The notes beneath the pieces are model-generated. The model saw only the letters and a program-made list of their open reading frames with translations. It was not told the DNA's origin and ran no database searches. Shown here piece after piece: positions 46,101 to 58,400 of a stretch of DNA of 64,000 bases. This DNA comes from Rhyacichthys aspro (Eukaryota; Chordata; Actinopteri; Gobiiformes; Rhyacichthyidae). How positions within the stretch are numbered: position 1 is the first letter of the stretch; each line of letters opens with the position of its first letter. Both the position numbers and the translations under genes were made by a program. The stretch lies in assembly GCA_036850595.1 (NCBI GenBank), contig CM072158.1:10369422-10433421 (forward strand), read 5' to 3'.

Positions 46101-49100
46101 TCACAGCTTGTGTTTGCTTGTAACATCTTTCACTGTATTAAGAGCACACTTTTAGTACTTTAACTCTGCATACTCTGACCTTCTGTTTTTCCCGTTGTCC
46201 ACCAACAAGAGGTCGCCATCACAAAGATGTTTTAGACTTGTCTTTGGTGTTAGGCCAGTGTAATGTTATTACTTAGGGCTTAATGACAGTCAGATACATT
46301 AGCTAAAGCTATACCATTAGCATTACACATAGAAACAAACTGATAAAAGTATTATGTAGGCATAATAACTAACTAATCATACAGTCAGTCCTTAGATACA
46401 ACTTTCCAAATTAAAAACACTCAAACACTGAGATCATCTGAAGACCACATGCATGCAGAGTTTTTGTTGCCATGGTAATTTAATTCGAGCCAAACATGGC
46501 TCATTTGTGGGCATTTATCTCTTTAGCTTTTATTAAGATTGGTCTAACATCAAAGACTGCCTAAAAATATTTTGTGAAACTGGCCTTCGATCCTCATTAT
46601 CAGTGTAGAAGAGTGAAAATGGATCTGAATTCATGTGTGCGTGGGCTCCAGTCGAGTTATGTTACCTTATATGATGTTGTGAGGCCGTGTATATGTGTCT
46701 GTCTGCGTGGCTGTGTCTGTCCCACATACATGCTTATTTCAGCTCAGCGCTCTAAAGTCTCCAGTGTGGCACAAACAAATGTCTGGATCTCTCTGTCTGC
46801 CTTTCTCTCATTCTCTCTCAGAGCGAGCTTTCGTCACATGGGCTCGTGGTGTTAAGGAAAACAAGCGCGCCCATTGTGCCGCACAAAGCCCCGAATGCTG
46901 ACACTGCACTCGCATGAAGCTCCATGTTATGCGTTTGTGTGTGGGGCAGGAACTGTCGCTCTCTGTCATATAAGAGCAGGGCAGGGGCCATTTAAACAGG
47001 GTCATAGGGGCAGTTTTAGGGGCCACATGCAAACATAAGCAAGTTAGCGGTGAGTTTGGCTTTCACATGACTATGCAGACACACATTTAACTGCATGGAA
47101 GCCATTTATACTCATTTATTTGTCAGCCAATGTTCCATAACTAGTATGCCTCACTTATCTCATTGAGTGCACCACCTCTCAACAGGCTTTATTTAGCCTT
47201 GGACTATATTTAACATTGGCCTGTGTGAATATGACACCCCCAAGTTGTATGAGTCCCACAAAACAAGATATACAGTACTTATATATATAACCAGATTATA
47301 TAGAAATTCACACTATATAAAAAAGAGGGGACTTTCTTTCGAAGCTCCAGGCAGACACCTCCATTTGGGTTAGTGGTTTGGATTTCATGAGCAGCCAGTC
47401 ATCTTCCCTTTTTAAAATGTTAACAGGGTGAAAAATGCAACTCTAGAGTCTGCAGCTGTCTTAGTCTGAGTCACATAAACACAATATGTAGACGCTGATA
47501 AAAAAGTTATAATTCAGTTCTGACTAGTCTGATTCATCCATCTCTGATATACTCATTTAAACTCAGGCTCTAAACTTTTTGGACTTTACTTACAAGCTTA
47601 TTCATCGTTTTCCTCTTTTAACTTGAGTGAATGTGCTCCTCTCTGACGCCTTCCTTTTCTGAATCCTCTGTTTTTGGTTGACTGGACTAAAACGGACAGT
47701 GGAGTGCTGACAATAGGGTTGCCACGATAGACCCAGCATTTACACTGCAAGTTCATTTCATTTGATCTTCTCATCTTTTAAGTGATTCGCAAACCACAGG
47801 AAATGTCACCAATCTGACTACATTTGTCCATATTTGTTGGTTAAAGTAATTGTTTCTTTAATCTGTGTCTCATTTTTGTCATGACTTCTCAAACTCATAC
47901 TGACGTTAGAAAAATCTTTGGACTGGCTATATCACAACGAACAGAATGTGTTTTTGGTTCCTAATTGTTTATTTAATCAAACATCCCTCTGAATGTAGAG
48001 CCCAGCTCCGACTGGCCCCTCCCTCTCTGCTCTCTCTTTGTACTGACACGGGGGGGAAATGGCCAGCAGTGTCCTTTTTGAAAACTGTCCAGCTGTCAAA
48101 GTGGCAGTGACATTTTCACAATGCTTCCCTGGACTCATCTCCTCTGTCCACACCCCCTCCCGCTGCCCCGGGCCCTGGAGGCTCTCCTCGTCTGTCCCAC
48201 CTCATCCCTGCAACAGAAAGGGGAGCCAAACCCACATGTGACACACAAACCAGTAACATCTCCTCTACCTATAACTATAAGGTTCATAAGAGATCCTAAA
48301 GAAGACAAAAATCGAATTATTGTATTATAGTATTATAGATTATAGCAAGAACAACAGAAATGAACCATAGTCCATTAAGACTTCTTCTGGATAAGTGGTT
48401 AGTAAAACAAAGTTCCCTGAATTAAAGACAAAACAATTTCTACCATCATGATGTACTGTGCTGTTGGCCCGCTTCTGCCTCAGTGCCTCTGCTACACCAG
48501 ATGTGAACAGACTAAGATGTGAGCATCAGGGATAAGCTATAATCCTATGATTAGCTACTGTATTAGCAAGAGATAACTATGTCTCCCACAACCTCAACTA
48601 TTATCCATATCCATTGATCAAGTTTCTCCAAATGTTACCCGCTGGGTTCTAGGTTTTCTTCTTTTCAACAGATTTCTATTTTGGCAACCCTATACTGCTG
48701 TAGTCCCTGTACTGCTGTAATCCTTGATCGCAGGTGTTGTCGTGGTGTCTGTTCTGTGGATGGGACTGGGCTGTTAGATTTGGGTTTGAGGGTGGTTTTC
48801 TTGTATATTTAATTGGGTTTTAGTGTTCAGTCACTGATCTTTGTGTTTGTCTTTCAGCATCCCGGCCCACTACGTGTACCCCCAGGCCTTTGTACAGCCC
48901 AGTGTGGTCATTCCTCATGTGCCGCCCACCGCCGCTGCCCCTGCCACTGCCTCATCTCCGTACATTGACTACACTGGAGCGGCCTATGCTCAGTACTCAG
49001 CGGCGGCCACAGCTGCTGCAGCTGCTGCGTACGAACAGTACCCCTACGCCGCCTCTCCAGCCGCGGCGGGATACGTAGCCACGCCGGGATATGGATACGC

Positions 49101-49200
49101 TGTCCAGCAGCCTCTTGCTGCCACTGCACCAGCTGCTGCTGCAGCTGCTGCTTTTGGTCAATACCAGCCCCAGCAGCTCCAGACTGACCGCATGCAATAA
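43183..49200 (+). CDS. rbm24: RNA-binding protein 24
   Basis: An RRM protein that controls muscle and cardiac alternative splicing and mRNA stability/translation. Exons are 43183-43350, 44864-44987, 45285-45339 and 48858-49200, phases 0, 1 and 2, giving 229 residues (human 236). The single RRM covers about residues 10-85: RNP2 is IFVGGL, RNP1 is KSRGYGFV (split by intron 1 before the final Val codon), then TMADRSAADRACKDPNPIID. After GRKANVNLAYLGAKPRVMQP comes FTFGVPQIHPAFIQRPYGIP. The last exon encodes an Ala/Tyr/Pro-rich tail (SAAATAAAAAAYEQYPYAAS), ending QTDRMQ. Intron 3 (3.5 kb) holds a terminal-inverted-repeat element. The fish paralogue (a or b) cannot be decided here. Confidence 0.97.
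43556..43579. repeat. (CTG)8 microsatellite in rbm24 intron 1
   Basis: Eight uninterrupted CTG units lie about 200 bp after the first coding exon, with a short (GCA)3 run 28 bp upstream. Confidence 0.9.
47714..48692. mobile_element. TIR element (hAT-like) in rbm24 intron 3
   Basis: The left end tagggttgccacgatagacc and the reverse complement of the right end (tagggttgccaaaatagaaa) match at 16 of the first 18 bases, defining a 979-bp unit with terminal inverted repeats. No transposase ORF is visible. No convincing 8-bp flanking duplication was found, so the superfamily is a guess from the terminal sequence. Confidence 0.6.
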
Positions 49201-51190
49201 CAGCCACTGCAGCCATTGGACACAGAAGAGGGGAAGGCCCGCCCCCAGACGCAGCTGACTGGTCGCCAGAGGGAGCAGAAAAAGGATAAGGAAGAGAGTG
49301 GTCTTGCTGTGTGTCAACCACTCAGAGGCAGAGTTGCTTTTTAAAGTGGTGATGATGATGGTAGTGATGATGGTGATGAGGTGGGAACTTTTACAGTAAC
49401 TCTCCAACTTGCTGTGCTTCAACCAAAAAAAAACGAGAAAACAAAAAAAGTGGCAGAACAAATAATGGAAAGTGATTTACTCTTATTGTTGTTGTATTAT
49501 TATTATCATTACTATTATCATTGTAGTAGAGTACTTATTTCTAGAGAAGAAATGCAGGAACTAATCACTGTGATTGGTATAGATGTTAAACTAAGCCTTT
49601 AAGTCCTATTGCTGTCTTTAACGTTAGTTATTTTTCACTTGTGGAGCTCCACAAGTGTTAGGTTTATTGATGCCCTCATAACACATATATATTTATTACT
49701 GTTATTATATTATATTGGGGGCAATCTTTGTTCTTTTAGTCTTTTCAAGTGCTTTTTTTTAGTTTATATTTCTGATAATCAGGGAAATGGAACCGTTTCC
49801 ATCGTTTTATTAATATGTGACCTCTGTTGGGAAGCTGAGGAACTCAAGAGTCGTAACTTGTCATGTCACACATTTTTGACGAACTACCTTATCGTCCTGA
49901 TGCTGAATGTCCCTTTTATACTCTGTGTCTCAACCTCATGACCTATGCAACACAAGCAAAACACTTGGAGACAAAAAGTCATCAGCTCGGACTTGACTCT
50001 TGACTAAAGAGGGACTTGACAAATAAACAAAGGCACTGACAAAAGAGGAGAGGTTGGACATGGCTTCAGACAATGACAAACACTAAATCGGTTGCTTTTT
50101 CATGTTACACACAGAGTCGCAGACCGAGACAAAGGCGGCACAGTCGTTCTCTCGGTGATGGAGAGGGGAGAGAGCAGCTGCTGGTGGCGTTTGGCTTTTG
50201 CCGGTGGGAGGGGGGTAGGCCGAGCTGTTCAACGCAGCACAGACGGATCACTCTGGAAAGAACGCATCACTTGTGCTCGTTTGTTGAGCTGTCACATTTT
50301 AATCCCTGTGCAGGCTCATTTGGGAAGCTGACTTTACAGGCCCTTTAGTCAACGCACAGCCTGCCCCTGTCAGCACTTCCACCTCTGTGCTGGTCAGGTC
50401 TAAGTATTTGTTCTCAAATCGACCTGCGTCACGTCTGTCAAAAACACCAGGTGAAGAGTCGTTCTGTGTGCCTTACTTACTACTATTTAAAGAAAAAGAA
50501 AAAAAACACTATTTAAGGTTATTTATTTTTGAGGGCTGACAATGTTGACGCTCAGAGTAGAAAAGTAGTGGCGGTACTGTATTAAAATGATAATGTACTC
50601 ATCTCAAGGCATATATAAGTTATTGCTTAGATTTAGTAATAATATTATTACTATAATAAATATAACTATGATTAACATACTCAACCAAAAATGTTGATGT
50701 AGGAGATATTTAAGATATAATTCTGTTATGTGCACTGTACCTTTTAAACGCCTTTGATTCTTTATAATAGCCTACAGCCTTTTGTATGGAGGAACCTTAT
50801 TTAAGTGCAGCCTGTTTGCAGATTGTACTCTGCCTCTTTAGAGTTTAGAGGAGAGGAAAAAAAAACTTTAAAAAACTGAGCAAAAATGCTGCTTTTTTCT
50901 CCACTAGAATGTATAGCTGTGGTCGAGGTTTCAGTAGCTGTGCTTCTTTTGCTTAATATTCATCAGATGGGCTATTTTACACTGTTGGGAATTTTTATAC
51001 TTGAACTATTTCTTACAAGGGAAATATTAAAAAGAAATGACAAAAAAAAAAAACTTTTAAAAGAAGCTCACTGGATGAAGGCATGTTAAGTGTTAATATT
51101 GAAATACAATGGTCCTGTTGGTATCAAACCTTTATTCCAGATTTTCAATATCATATACTGAAAAATAAAATAAAAATTCTCTATATTATT
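49201..51190 (+). other. rbm24: rbm24 3' UTR
   Basis: About 2 kb of A+T-rich sequence follows the stop, with a gat/gtgatgat-rich stretch (49350-49380), ATT-rich runs (49490-49530) and no splice-supported ORF. AATAAA at about 51164 is the likely end. A long 3' UTR would fit a post-transcriptionally regulated RNA-binding protein gene, but no specific site is claimed. Confidence 0.5.
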
Positions 51191-52680
51191 TGTCTGTCGC
51201 ATTTTTTTTCAGTGAACACACTAGTATTCAAGACACTGGATTTTAAACGTCCTCTGTTTATGTTTATTATTTAAATTTTCTGAGTGCGCTCTGATTGGTC
51301 AGTGGCCCATCATTTTCAGCTCTGTTTAAGACTCGGTGACTAAGACATGGGCTTTTGGATATTCTTAAAGTCTATTTAGTGAGTACATGTGGCTGCACTT
51401 CTTTTTATCTGTAACACCATCTGGTAAAAGACGTTACATGAAACACCCAGATTGAGTTTACATGCACGGGACTGACACATAATAAAGTTTCTGAGGAGTC
51501 CATCAATGATTCAGCCTCTAATCCATTAGTCATGTCAACAGGAGTTCAGTGCTGTGTTAGTACTATTTCAGTCCCCATGAAAGATAAAACTAGTCCAGAT
51601 ATCCACATCATGCCCTGACCACTCACACAAGCTTTTGTTGCCATGGCAATGGCCACGTAAACTGACAGTGGAAATAACCTGTTAATATATATTCACCGTT
51701 TCTCAGGTGCCACAAAAGGATTTTTCCATTACATGATACACAGATAAATTCAGTCACTTAAAAATACATTTATTTTGTGTGGTGTACTGGTCTGTTGAGA
51801 AATACCAAGATGTGTAAGGGGTAAAAACTATGCTATTACACTTATCAGAACAGCTCTGTTTTATCAGTATGGACCAAAACAGGCTCAGTTCGTTCAGCTG
51901 TGAACACTCACTCACATGAATGAGTTAGATTGACCAATTCCTCTCAGGTCACACAGGCAGGACATGCAGACTCAACAGTGCATACTCCAGCCTTTTTAGT
52001 GTGAGCTACGAGTGCTAACCACTCTGCCTCTGTGCTCCCCAAATAAGGAAACAAGTTCAAAGAAGCCATTTGAACAATTAGTTGTGTAGAATCTGATCAG
52101 AAAGAACAAAACTTTCATACTGTATATTCTTTTAAATCCCTTATATTTCACTCTTGTAGCCCTCTAAAACAGTACCTGTATGTATTTGACATTTTTCCTC
52201 ATTTGTTTTCATGGGAGGGACATTTTTGTGTGTTTGTGTTTTTTGGGGTTTTTGGGGTTTTTTTTGAGAGCCGATACACAGATAAAAGGAAATCTCTGCA
52301 AAACTATGACAAGTGACTGGAGTTCATTCAGTGCCAGAAAAATATGTATATTATGTTATATGTTTCACAGTTGAGTACTAAAATAAGATGCAGCACGAGG
52401 ATTGTTTTCAAATATTCAAGCATACTGTTTCTTTAAGATAATAGTTATAGATAACCAACGAGTTTTCACTTTATTGATCAATGTAGAGTAATATTAACAC
52501 ACGATAACCGTGATATTGTCGCTGATTAGATAACCCACGTGGAATTGATCGATCATAAATATATTTGAGGAGATACTGCACCTCTGAGTCATGGTCCCGG
52601 TCTGGAAGCGCAGTGAGCCTCTCGGGTTCACCGTGTTTCTTAATTAGGACATCCCGGAAGAGTCCTGGTGCTGTGCGCAG
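51191..52680. other. rbm24-cap2 intergenic spacer
   Basis: Mostly A+T-rich sequence with no gene recognised; a G/T-run (tttttggggtttttgggg) is at about 52240. The segment from 52600 becomes G+C-rich and leads into the cap2 5' exon. Confidence 0.45.
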
Positions 52681-52787
52681 CTGAGTGACGGCGCACGGAG
52701 CCAGGGGACAGCGCTGCAGCAGCACACAGACACTAAACCCACACTGGATACTGACAACAACATCAAAACAAACCCCAGCGGACACAG
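52680..52787 (+). other. cap2: Probable non-coding first exon of cap2
   Basis: A G+C-rich block ends in cggacacag followed by the donor gtcagt at 52788. The coding exon at 55421 has its acceptor at 55410, so an upstream 5' UTR exon is needed; this is the best candidate. The 5' limit is approximate. Confidence 0.45.
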
Positions 52788-53953
52788 GTCAGTTCAAACT
52801 GTCTCTTTTTTTCACTGGGATCTTGTGTGAAGGTCAAGTTTTGTACTTTGGCGCAGGGGCGGAGGGATAATGTGCCGCAGAGGGGCTTGGGACAGAATCT
52901 AAGTGTGAGCTACGTCTGTGTTTGCACGGAATACTAGCCTATAGCTCGCCACAAGATAACATGAACTTATTTATTGGTCTTAAGAGGTAACGGAGGTATA
53001 GTCACGGAGTTTTTGGCCGAGGGGCGGTAAGGGTCTTGTAAGGGAGCTAGTGCTATGTCATCTGTGATTATTCAGCATCAGTGGATCTATTTCTTCAGTG
53101 CTCTCCTTAAGGGCACCTGTTCAAGGCTAATGCTACCTTTCAGGATGGTCCAAGAGTTTACTGAACATGAATTAAACCCAAAGATAGCATCAAACTAGCA
53201 TCCAAACACTATATCACCCAGCCTGACACTTTCAACAAACCTTATTAAAGCTAGGGATAAACCCCATTAGTCCACATTGTAAGGAGGCCAGAGTACAGTG
53301 TAGGACACCAAGACCCCCACTGGACACCCCACAGTTACCATAGCAGCAAACGACAGGCTGTGGCCCAATATAGCCCTAAAGATCAGATACCAGAGCAGAG
53401 AGTTCAGGACACTGAGTCAGGGTTGAACTCAGTCATATCTTTTCCACTCTGGAGGAACATGTGTCAGCTGTTGCTTGAGGGGATTTTGAAAGTCTTATGT
53501 GGCAGACTTTATGCCCACCTGTCGTTAAACAGACGGGGCATGTCTCCAGATCCGCCATACCATGTACATACAGTATGCAGCTGAATGGGAAGCATTGTGT
53601 TTTTGTCTTTATGTGAACCAGCAGGGATTATGGATACACTAAACAAGTGTCTTTGAGCACATTGGCCGGCTGTCATACAATCAGTGTCACTTATTTTTAC
53701 TCTTGTCTTGATCAGAGAGGTCTGGGGATTTGAATTCAAGACCGGCAAAGACAGCTGGTTTATTCGTCCACGTCATATTTGAGACACATGGGTGAAAATA
53801 TGTCATTTAATCAGATCTGAAATTGAAACTATTCATGTAACTCTGCTTCTTTCAACAAACACTAACCCTTCAATGAGCTTGGTCTTGGTGTTGGACTGTG
53901 TTTGGATTTTTATAACTGTTCTTTCAATGGATCATACACTTTATATAACAAAT

Positions 53954-54258
53954 GTACAATCTAGGGCTGTGCAATTAATCAAATTTTTAATTTCAATTTC
54001 AATTTTGTTCCTGATTACTTTTGTTGATTGTGGAAGTGCACTACATTGTTGATCTTATTTATTTATCGAAATTATTATTTTTTAAGCAATTTATTTATAC
54101 GTTTCAATACATTATTTATTTTAAGGAGAATTCACTGTTTTGTTTAATAAATCCAACATATTCAGTGAGTAATCATGTAAAATAATCGTGATTTCAATAA
54201 TGACCAAAATTAATGTGATTATGATGTTTTCCCATAATCGAGAAGCCCTAGTACAATC
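53954..54258. mobile_element. hAT-type MITE with 8-bp target duplication in cap2 intron 1
   Basis: The word gtacaatc is at 53954-53961 and again at 54251-54258, flanking a 289-bp element (53962-54250). The ends are inverted: tagggctgtgcaattaatc on the left, and tagggcttctcgattatgg as the reverse complement of the right. The interior is A+T-rich and non-coding. This is a typical fish hAT MITE structure. Confidence 0.8.
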
Positions 54259-55420
54259 AGTGTAGACTGTCACTCAAAAATACAAGTATGACTTAGTGAG
54301 AAGACTGTGACGTAAAGGTATTGTAACTCAACCAATTTAATATCATAATTACAGCTCGATAAGGTTCATTAAAGGTTCTCTTGTCATTTAAAACACATTT
54401 TTGATTAACAGCACAGCCCTAATTTGATGGAAAGCTTACTAAAATAAAAGTAAAACAGCATCACGTTGCTTAGTTTTTTATTATGATCCTTATATGTAAA
54501 TCAGATGTCTCTCGGATGCAGGTCAGTTCATGAACAGCCAAACTATTGCTCTCCAGGTTTTGGGTCTTGCCTAAGTGCTGTTGTGACCCAGAGACCAGAA
54601 ATAGACACCAGCGACAGGCATTTGGCACTGGTGGGAGAAGTCTCCAGTGAGATAACGCCCATTCAAACATGTTTGCTTCGCATAATTACTGGACATAATT
54701 TACCAAGATTACAGACAAGGAACACAATCCAGTCTGCGTAGCTGTCAGATAAATGCAGAGAGTTGTGGTAAGTTTTATGGCTTATTTTAGCGAGGTAACT
54801 CATGTGACTAGAAGCAGGAGTCAAATTAGGAGAAGCGTGTTACTTTGCGGCGTTGTGCAAATGGAGACTGTGTAAACAACAGGTTTCTGGATTGAATTCC
54901 ATGCGGTGACTAATAAATATTAGAACTGGCATTGCGTCACAGTGAGGACTGGGCAGTGTTGATGCTATAACATTTCAGCTGTTTTATTTCTGTGATATTG
55001 GACTAAAAGTTGATTGCATTGCTTCATTGTGTTTTAATTAGCTCCAGAATTAACTGTTGAAATGCCTTTATGAAGATATTCATCTCAACTTGAGCAAAAA
55101 GGAGCAGCTCATCTTCTGACAAATACTGTTTAGGGTTCACTATTGACTCCTGGAATGAAAAGGGTTTTTGGTTTGAGTTTTAGGGTTTGTTCTGGGTCCA
55201 GTTTGGGAACAAGGGCTTACATTTGTGTTTTGTGACAGCGACTGGGTGAGGGCTTTTGATGGACCAACACAATCTTTTAGAGACAGAAGTATGAACAGTA
55301 ACCATTCATTCGCTGTTGCTGCCCCCAAATTGACTTACCAATTGATATATGGAATTGATCAGCATCAAATTGCCCTCAACACCTTTCATTAATCTTTTTT
55401 AATTTTTCAGATTTGTAACC

Positions 55421-58400
55421 ATGGAAGGTCTAATGGAGCGGTTGGAGCGGGCCGTCACTCGTCTGGAGCAGCTGTCTGTCACGATGCAGGGATCAAGTGG
55501 CATGGCCAACGGGGACTGTTTCAATGGCATCAATGGAGGCAAGTCCATCCTAGAGTTGAGTCATTTTAATTTGTCTAATGAGGCCTCAACTGCATTTACA
55601 GACCTCTTAAAACACCTTTAGAAACCTTGCATATAATACTCAGAAATGTCTTTATGCAAACAAACTCTGTTACAGGAAATCGTGGTCTGATGTAAGGTGA
55701 TTATTGCACTGATTGCTTGTTATTTCTGCTTTGTTAGATTTGACTGAGCATGTGGAGGCGTTCGATGTGCTTTTGAGAGGTCCAGTGTCTGAGTACCTCA
55801 AACACAGTCAAGCCATCGGAAGTGAAGTGCAGAAACATGTAAGTCAAGTGAAATGATAGGTGTGATAAGAGTTGAAACATTTCTAGCCCAATGAAATCTC
55901 AAATGCTCAAAGTGAGTGGCCTAATTCTATTCCTGTTTTCAGATTTAATTTAATTTCCCGGCTCTAAATTAGGCATTGTTTGCTTTATAAACCTCTTTCC
56001 ACTTGTTTTCTCTCATTTTCTGATTCACTAGAATTGAACATGTTTTTCTATTTCAGGAATTTACCTAATAAAAGTGGAATGTGACTGTGCTTTGTACTTA
56101 AATGTTAAGAATAATATTTATCTTGCTCAGTCAGAGACCAGAAAGTCAGACATGCACTTTACCGTTCACTACTTTTCTTTCTTTTATTTTACTGGCCATA
56201 GGTTTATAAACAGAGATGTCCTATTCCTGGTCATTTCTCCCAACATGAAGAGTAGAGGATGATGATTGTAGTGTGTGTTTCCGGTGCTCTATAGATCCAA
56301 GGATGGGAGCATGGTTGAACGTTGACCTCACATTGATTTATTAAACAGCCAGTGGTGCACATTTTCCTATATAGTAATGACCTAAGCTCCCTTCAAGTGT
56401 GTTTTGTGGCAAAAGTGAAAAGTCAAGGCAGTCAGAGTCAAATTATCCAAAAAAAGTAGAATCTCTTATCGTATTATTAACTTTGTCCCACGAGAGAATA
56501 TCCCTTTATCTTTGTGTCCCGTCACTTAAGAGAGTGAAAAGATAGAGGAGACCGAGAGAACGAGAGCCAGAGGTAGTTTCTTTAAGTTGGAGAGCTCCTT
56601 TTATGGACAAGCCGCATTGGTGGTTCCCTTGGCCCACAACTAGAGGTCTCCTTCCAAACACACAGGACACGGATGGCTGGGACTAACCCAAACATTGTGT
56701 GTACTGTGTGTATGTGTGCACTTTTCATTGGCTGGACCCGAGGCATGAGAAGAAACCCATATAAACCAAAGCACTTTACTTATTCTAAGGACTTTGCTTT
56801 ATATATTCCCTTGTATTGCTTTTTTATATTTAGACTAATAAATATTCTTCATCATCGACAGGCGGAAATGGTGAATGACGCTCTACAGACGCAAAGAAAG
56901 CTCCTTAAGATGGCTGCAACCCATCAGCAACCATCAAAGGTACAGACAACAATGGAAGTCTGTATGGCATGAATTAGCTCATCCCTCTAACTTATTAAGC
57001 AGAAAATAGACTCTTTGGTGTCCCGTTTGCTCTCCACCTCCCTCCCGCTGCAGGCCGGGCCGTTCACAGAGGGATTACACTGCTCTTTGACGAAGAAAAC
57101 GCTAATACAACACATTCCCAGCATGTCCACGTATATAGAAAGGGCGTTGGGAGAGAGAGATAGAGAGAGCCCATATGATATCATCCCATTGGCCTTCTGT
57201 TTTTGTTGTGTGTGTGTAACAGGGTCCACAGAGCCCACCAGGAAGTGATCGCCCCTGTCTGTCAGGTCATTGGTTAAAAGCCTGTGAAAAGAGCATTCAG
57301 TGATGGTCCCAAATGCAAACAAGGACAGAGTGAGGGTTATGTAGACAGGGTAGGACTGACCCAAGGGCGGGGAGGTGGGCGACAAAGAGGAAAGAAGTAA
57401 TTCAGCCACAAAGCGTGCATTCCAAAACAAACGAGGGCCTGTTGCTAAGTTGACGACACACTTTTATTCTCTGCAGTTGTTAGTAGAGATAAACTAGAGC
57501 AGAGAGTGATATATTGGATCATGAAATACCGATATGTCCAAAGCCAGTAGATAAATTACCAAACACAATTACCTCAGTTTTTACCAGCACTCATTGTACA
57601 GGGGCCATAAGTAAGTACAGGTATCTTTCACTTATACTGTAGTCATTCACATTTTCTGTTGATCCAAGCGCATTTTGTCTTGTCTTGGTCTCCCTCCCAA
57701 AATAAACTAGCTGCTGCTATTTTCATACATTCTCAGGCTCCATATTCTGAGGTGAAAACAGAGACATAGTGTTGCTTTAACTAACTTTAGTGTGTTTCTG
57801 AGATAGCATCAGTGTTAGCACCTGCTCAACCTCCTTTATTCAACTTAATTAAATGAACCGAGACACAAAATCCATAAGAGATCTTGTTTTGCATCTTGGT
57901 CCTTATTCCATCCTTACACACACTTGTACAATGCATTTCACCAGATGAGGGTTGTTCAAGATCTGATAGTCACTGGCCCTGTTTGGCCCCTGGAGCCAGA
58001 CATTGGACATCCACCAGCAGGATTTGAAAAGTGTGTGTGACTCTGGCCTGTGCTCTCCTTAATCTCACCAACTTTTTCACACACGGCTCACAGTCTTCTG
58101 GCTGCGGCGCTGCCTGCGGTGCTCCCTGTCTTTTTATGGTCATGTTCTATATTTGAGCCTGTTGTCGGTCTGTTGTACGCCTCTCGCATGTGACCTGGAC
58201 TTGGCCCGTTCACGTATTGTGTGTGAGATCGACTGTGCTGCTGCTTCTTCGAGCAATTCACACGCGCTCTGTGTAGTTTCACTTTGTTTTTTTTGTTTTT
58301 ATGTCCTGCCTTAAATCCTCTCTTTGTAGTCTCAGCCTCATTCAATGTCCATCAATTTACAATATAGACTTTTAATACGTTTTCAGTGGGTTTTCTTACA

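Noticed and set aside
48997..49461. Minus-strand ORFs opposite the last rbm24 exon
   Set aside because: Shadows of the Ala-rich tail and 3' UTR low-complexity sequence.
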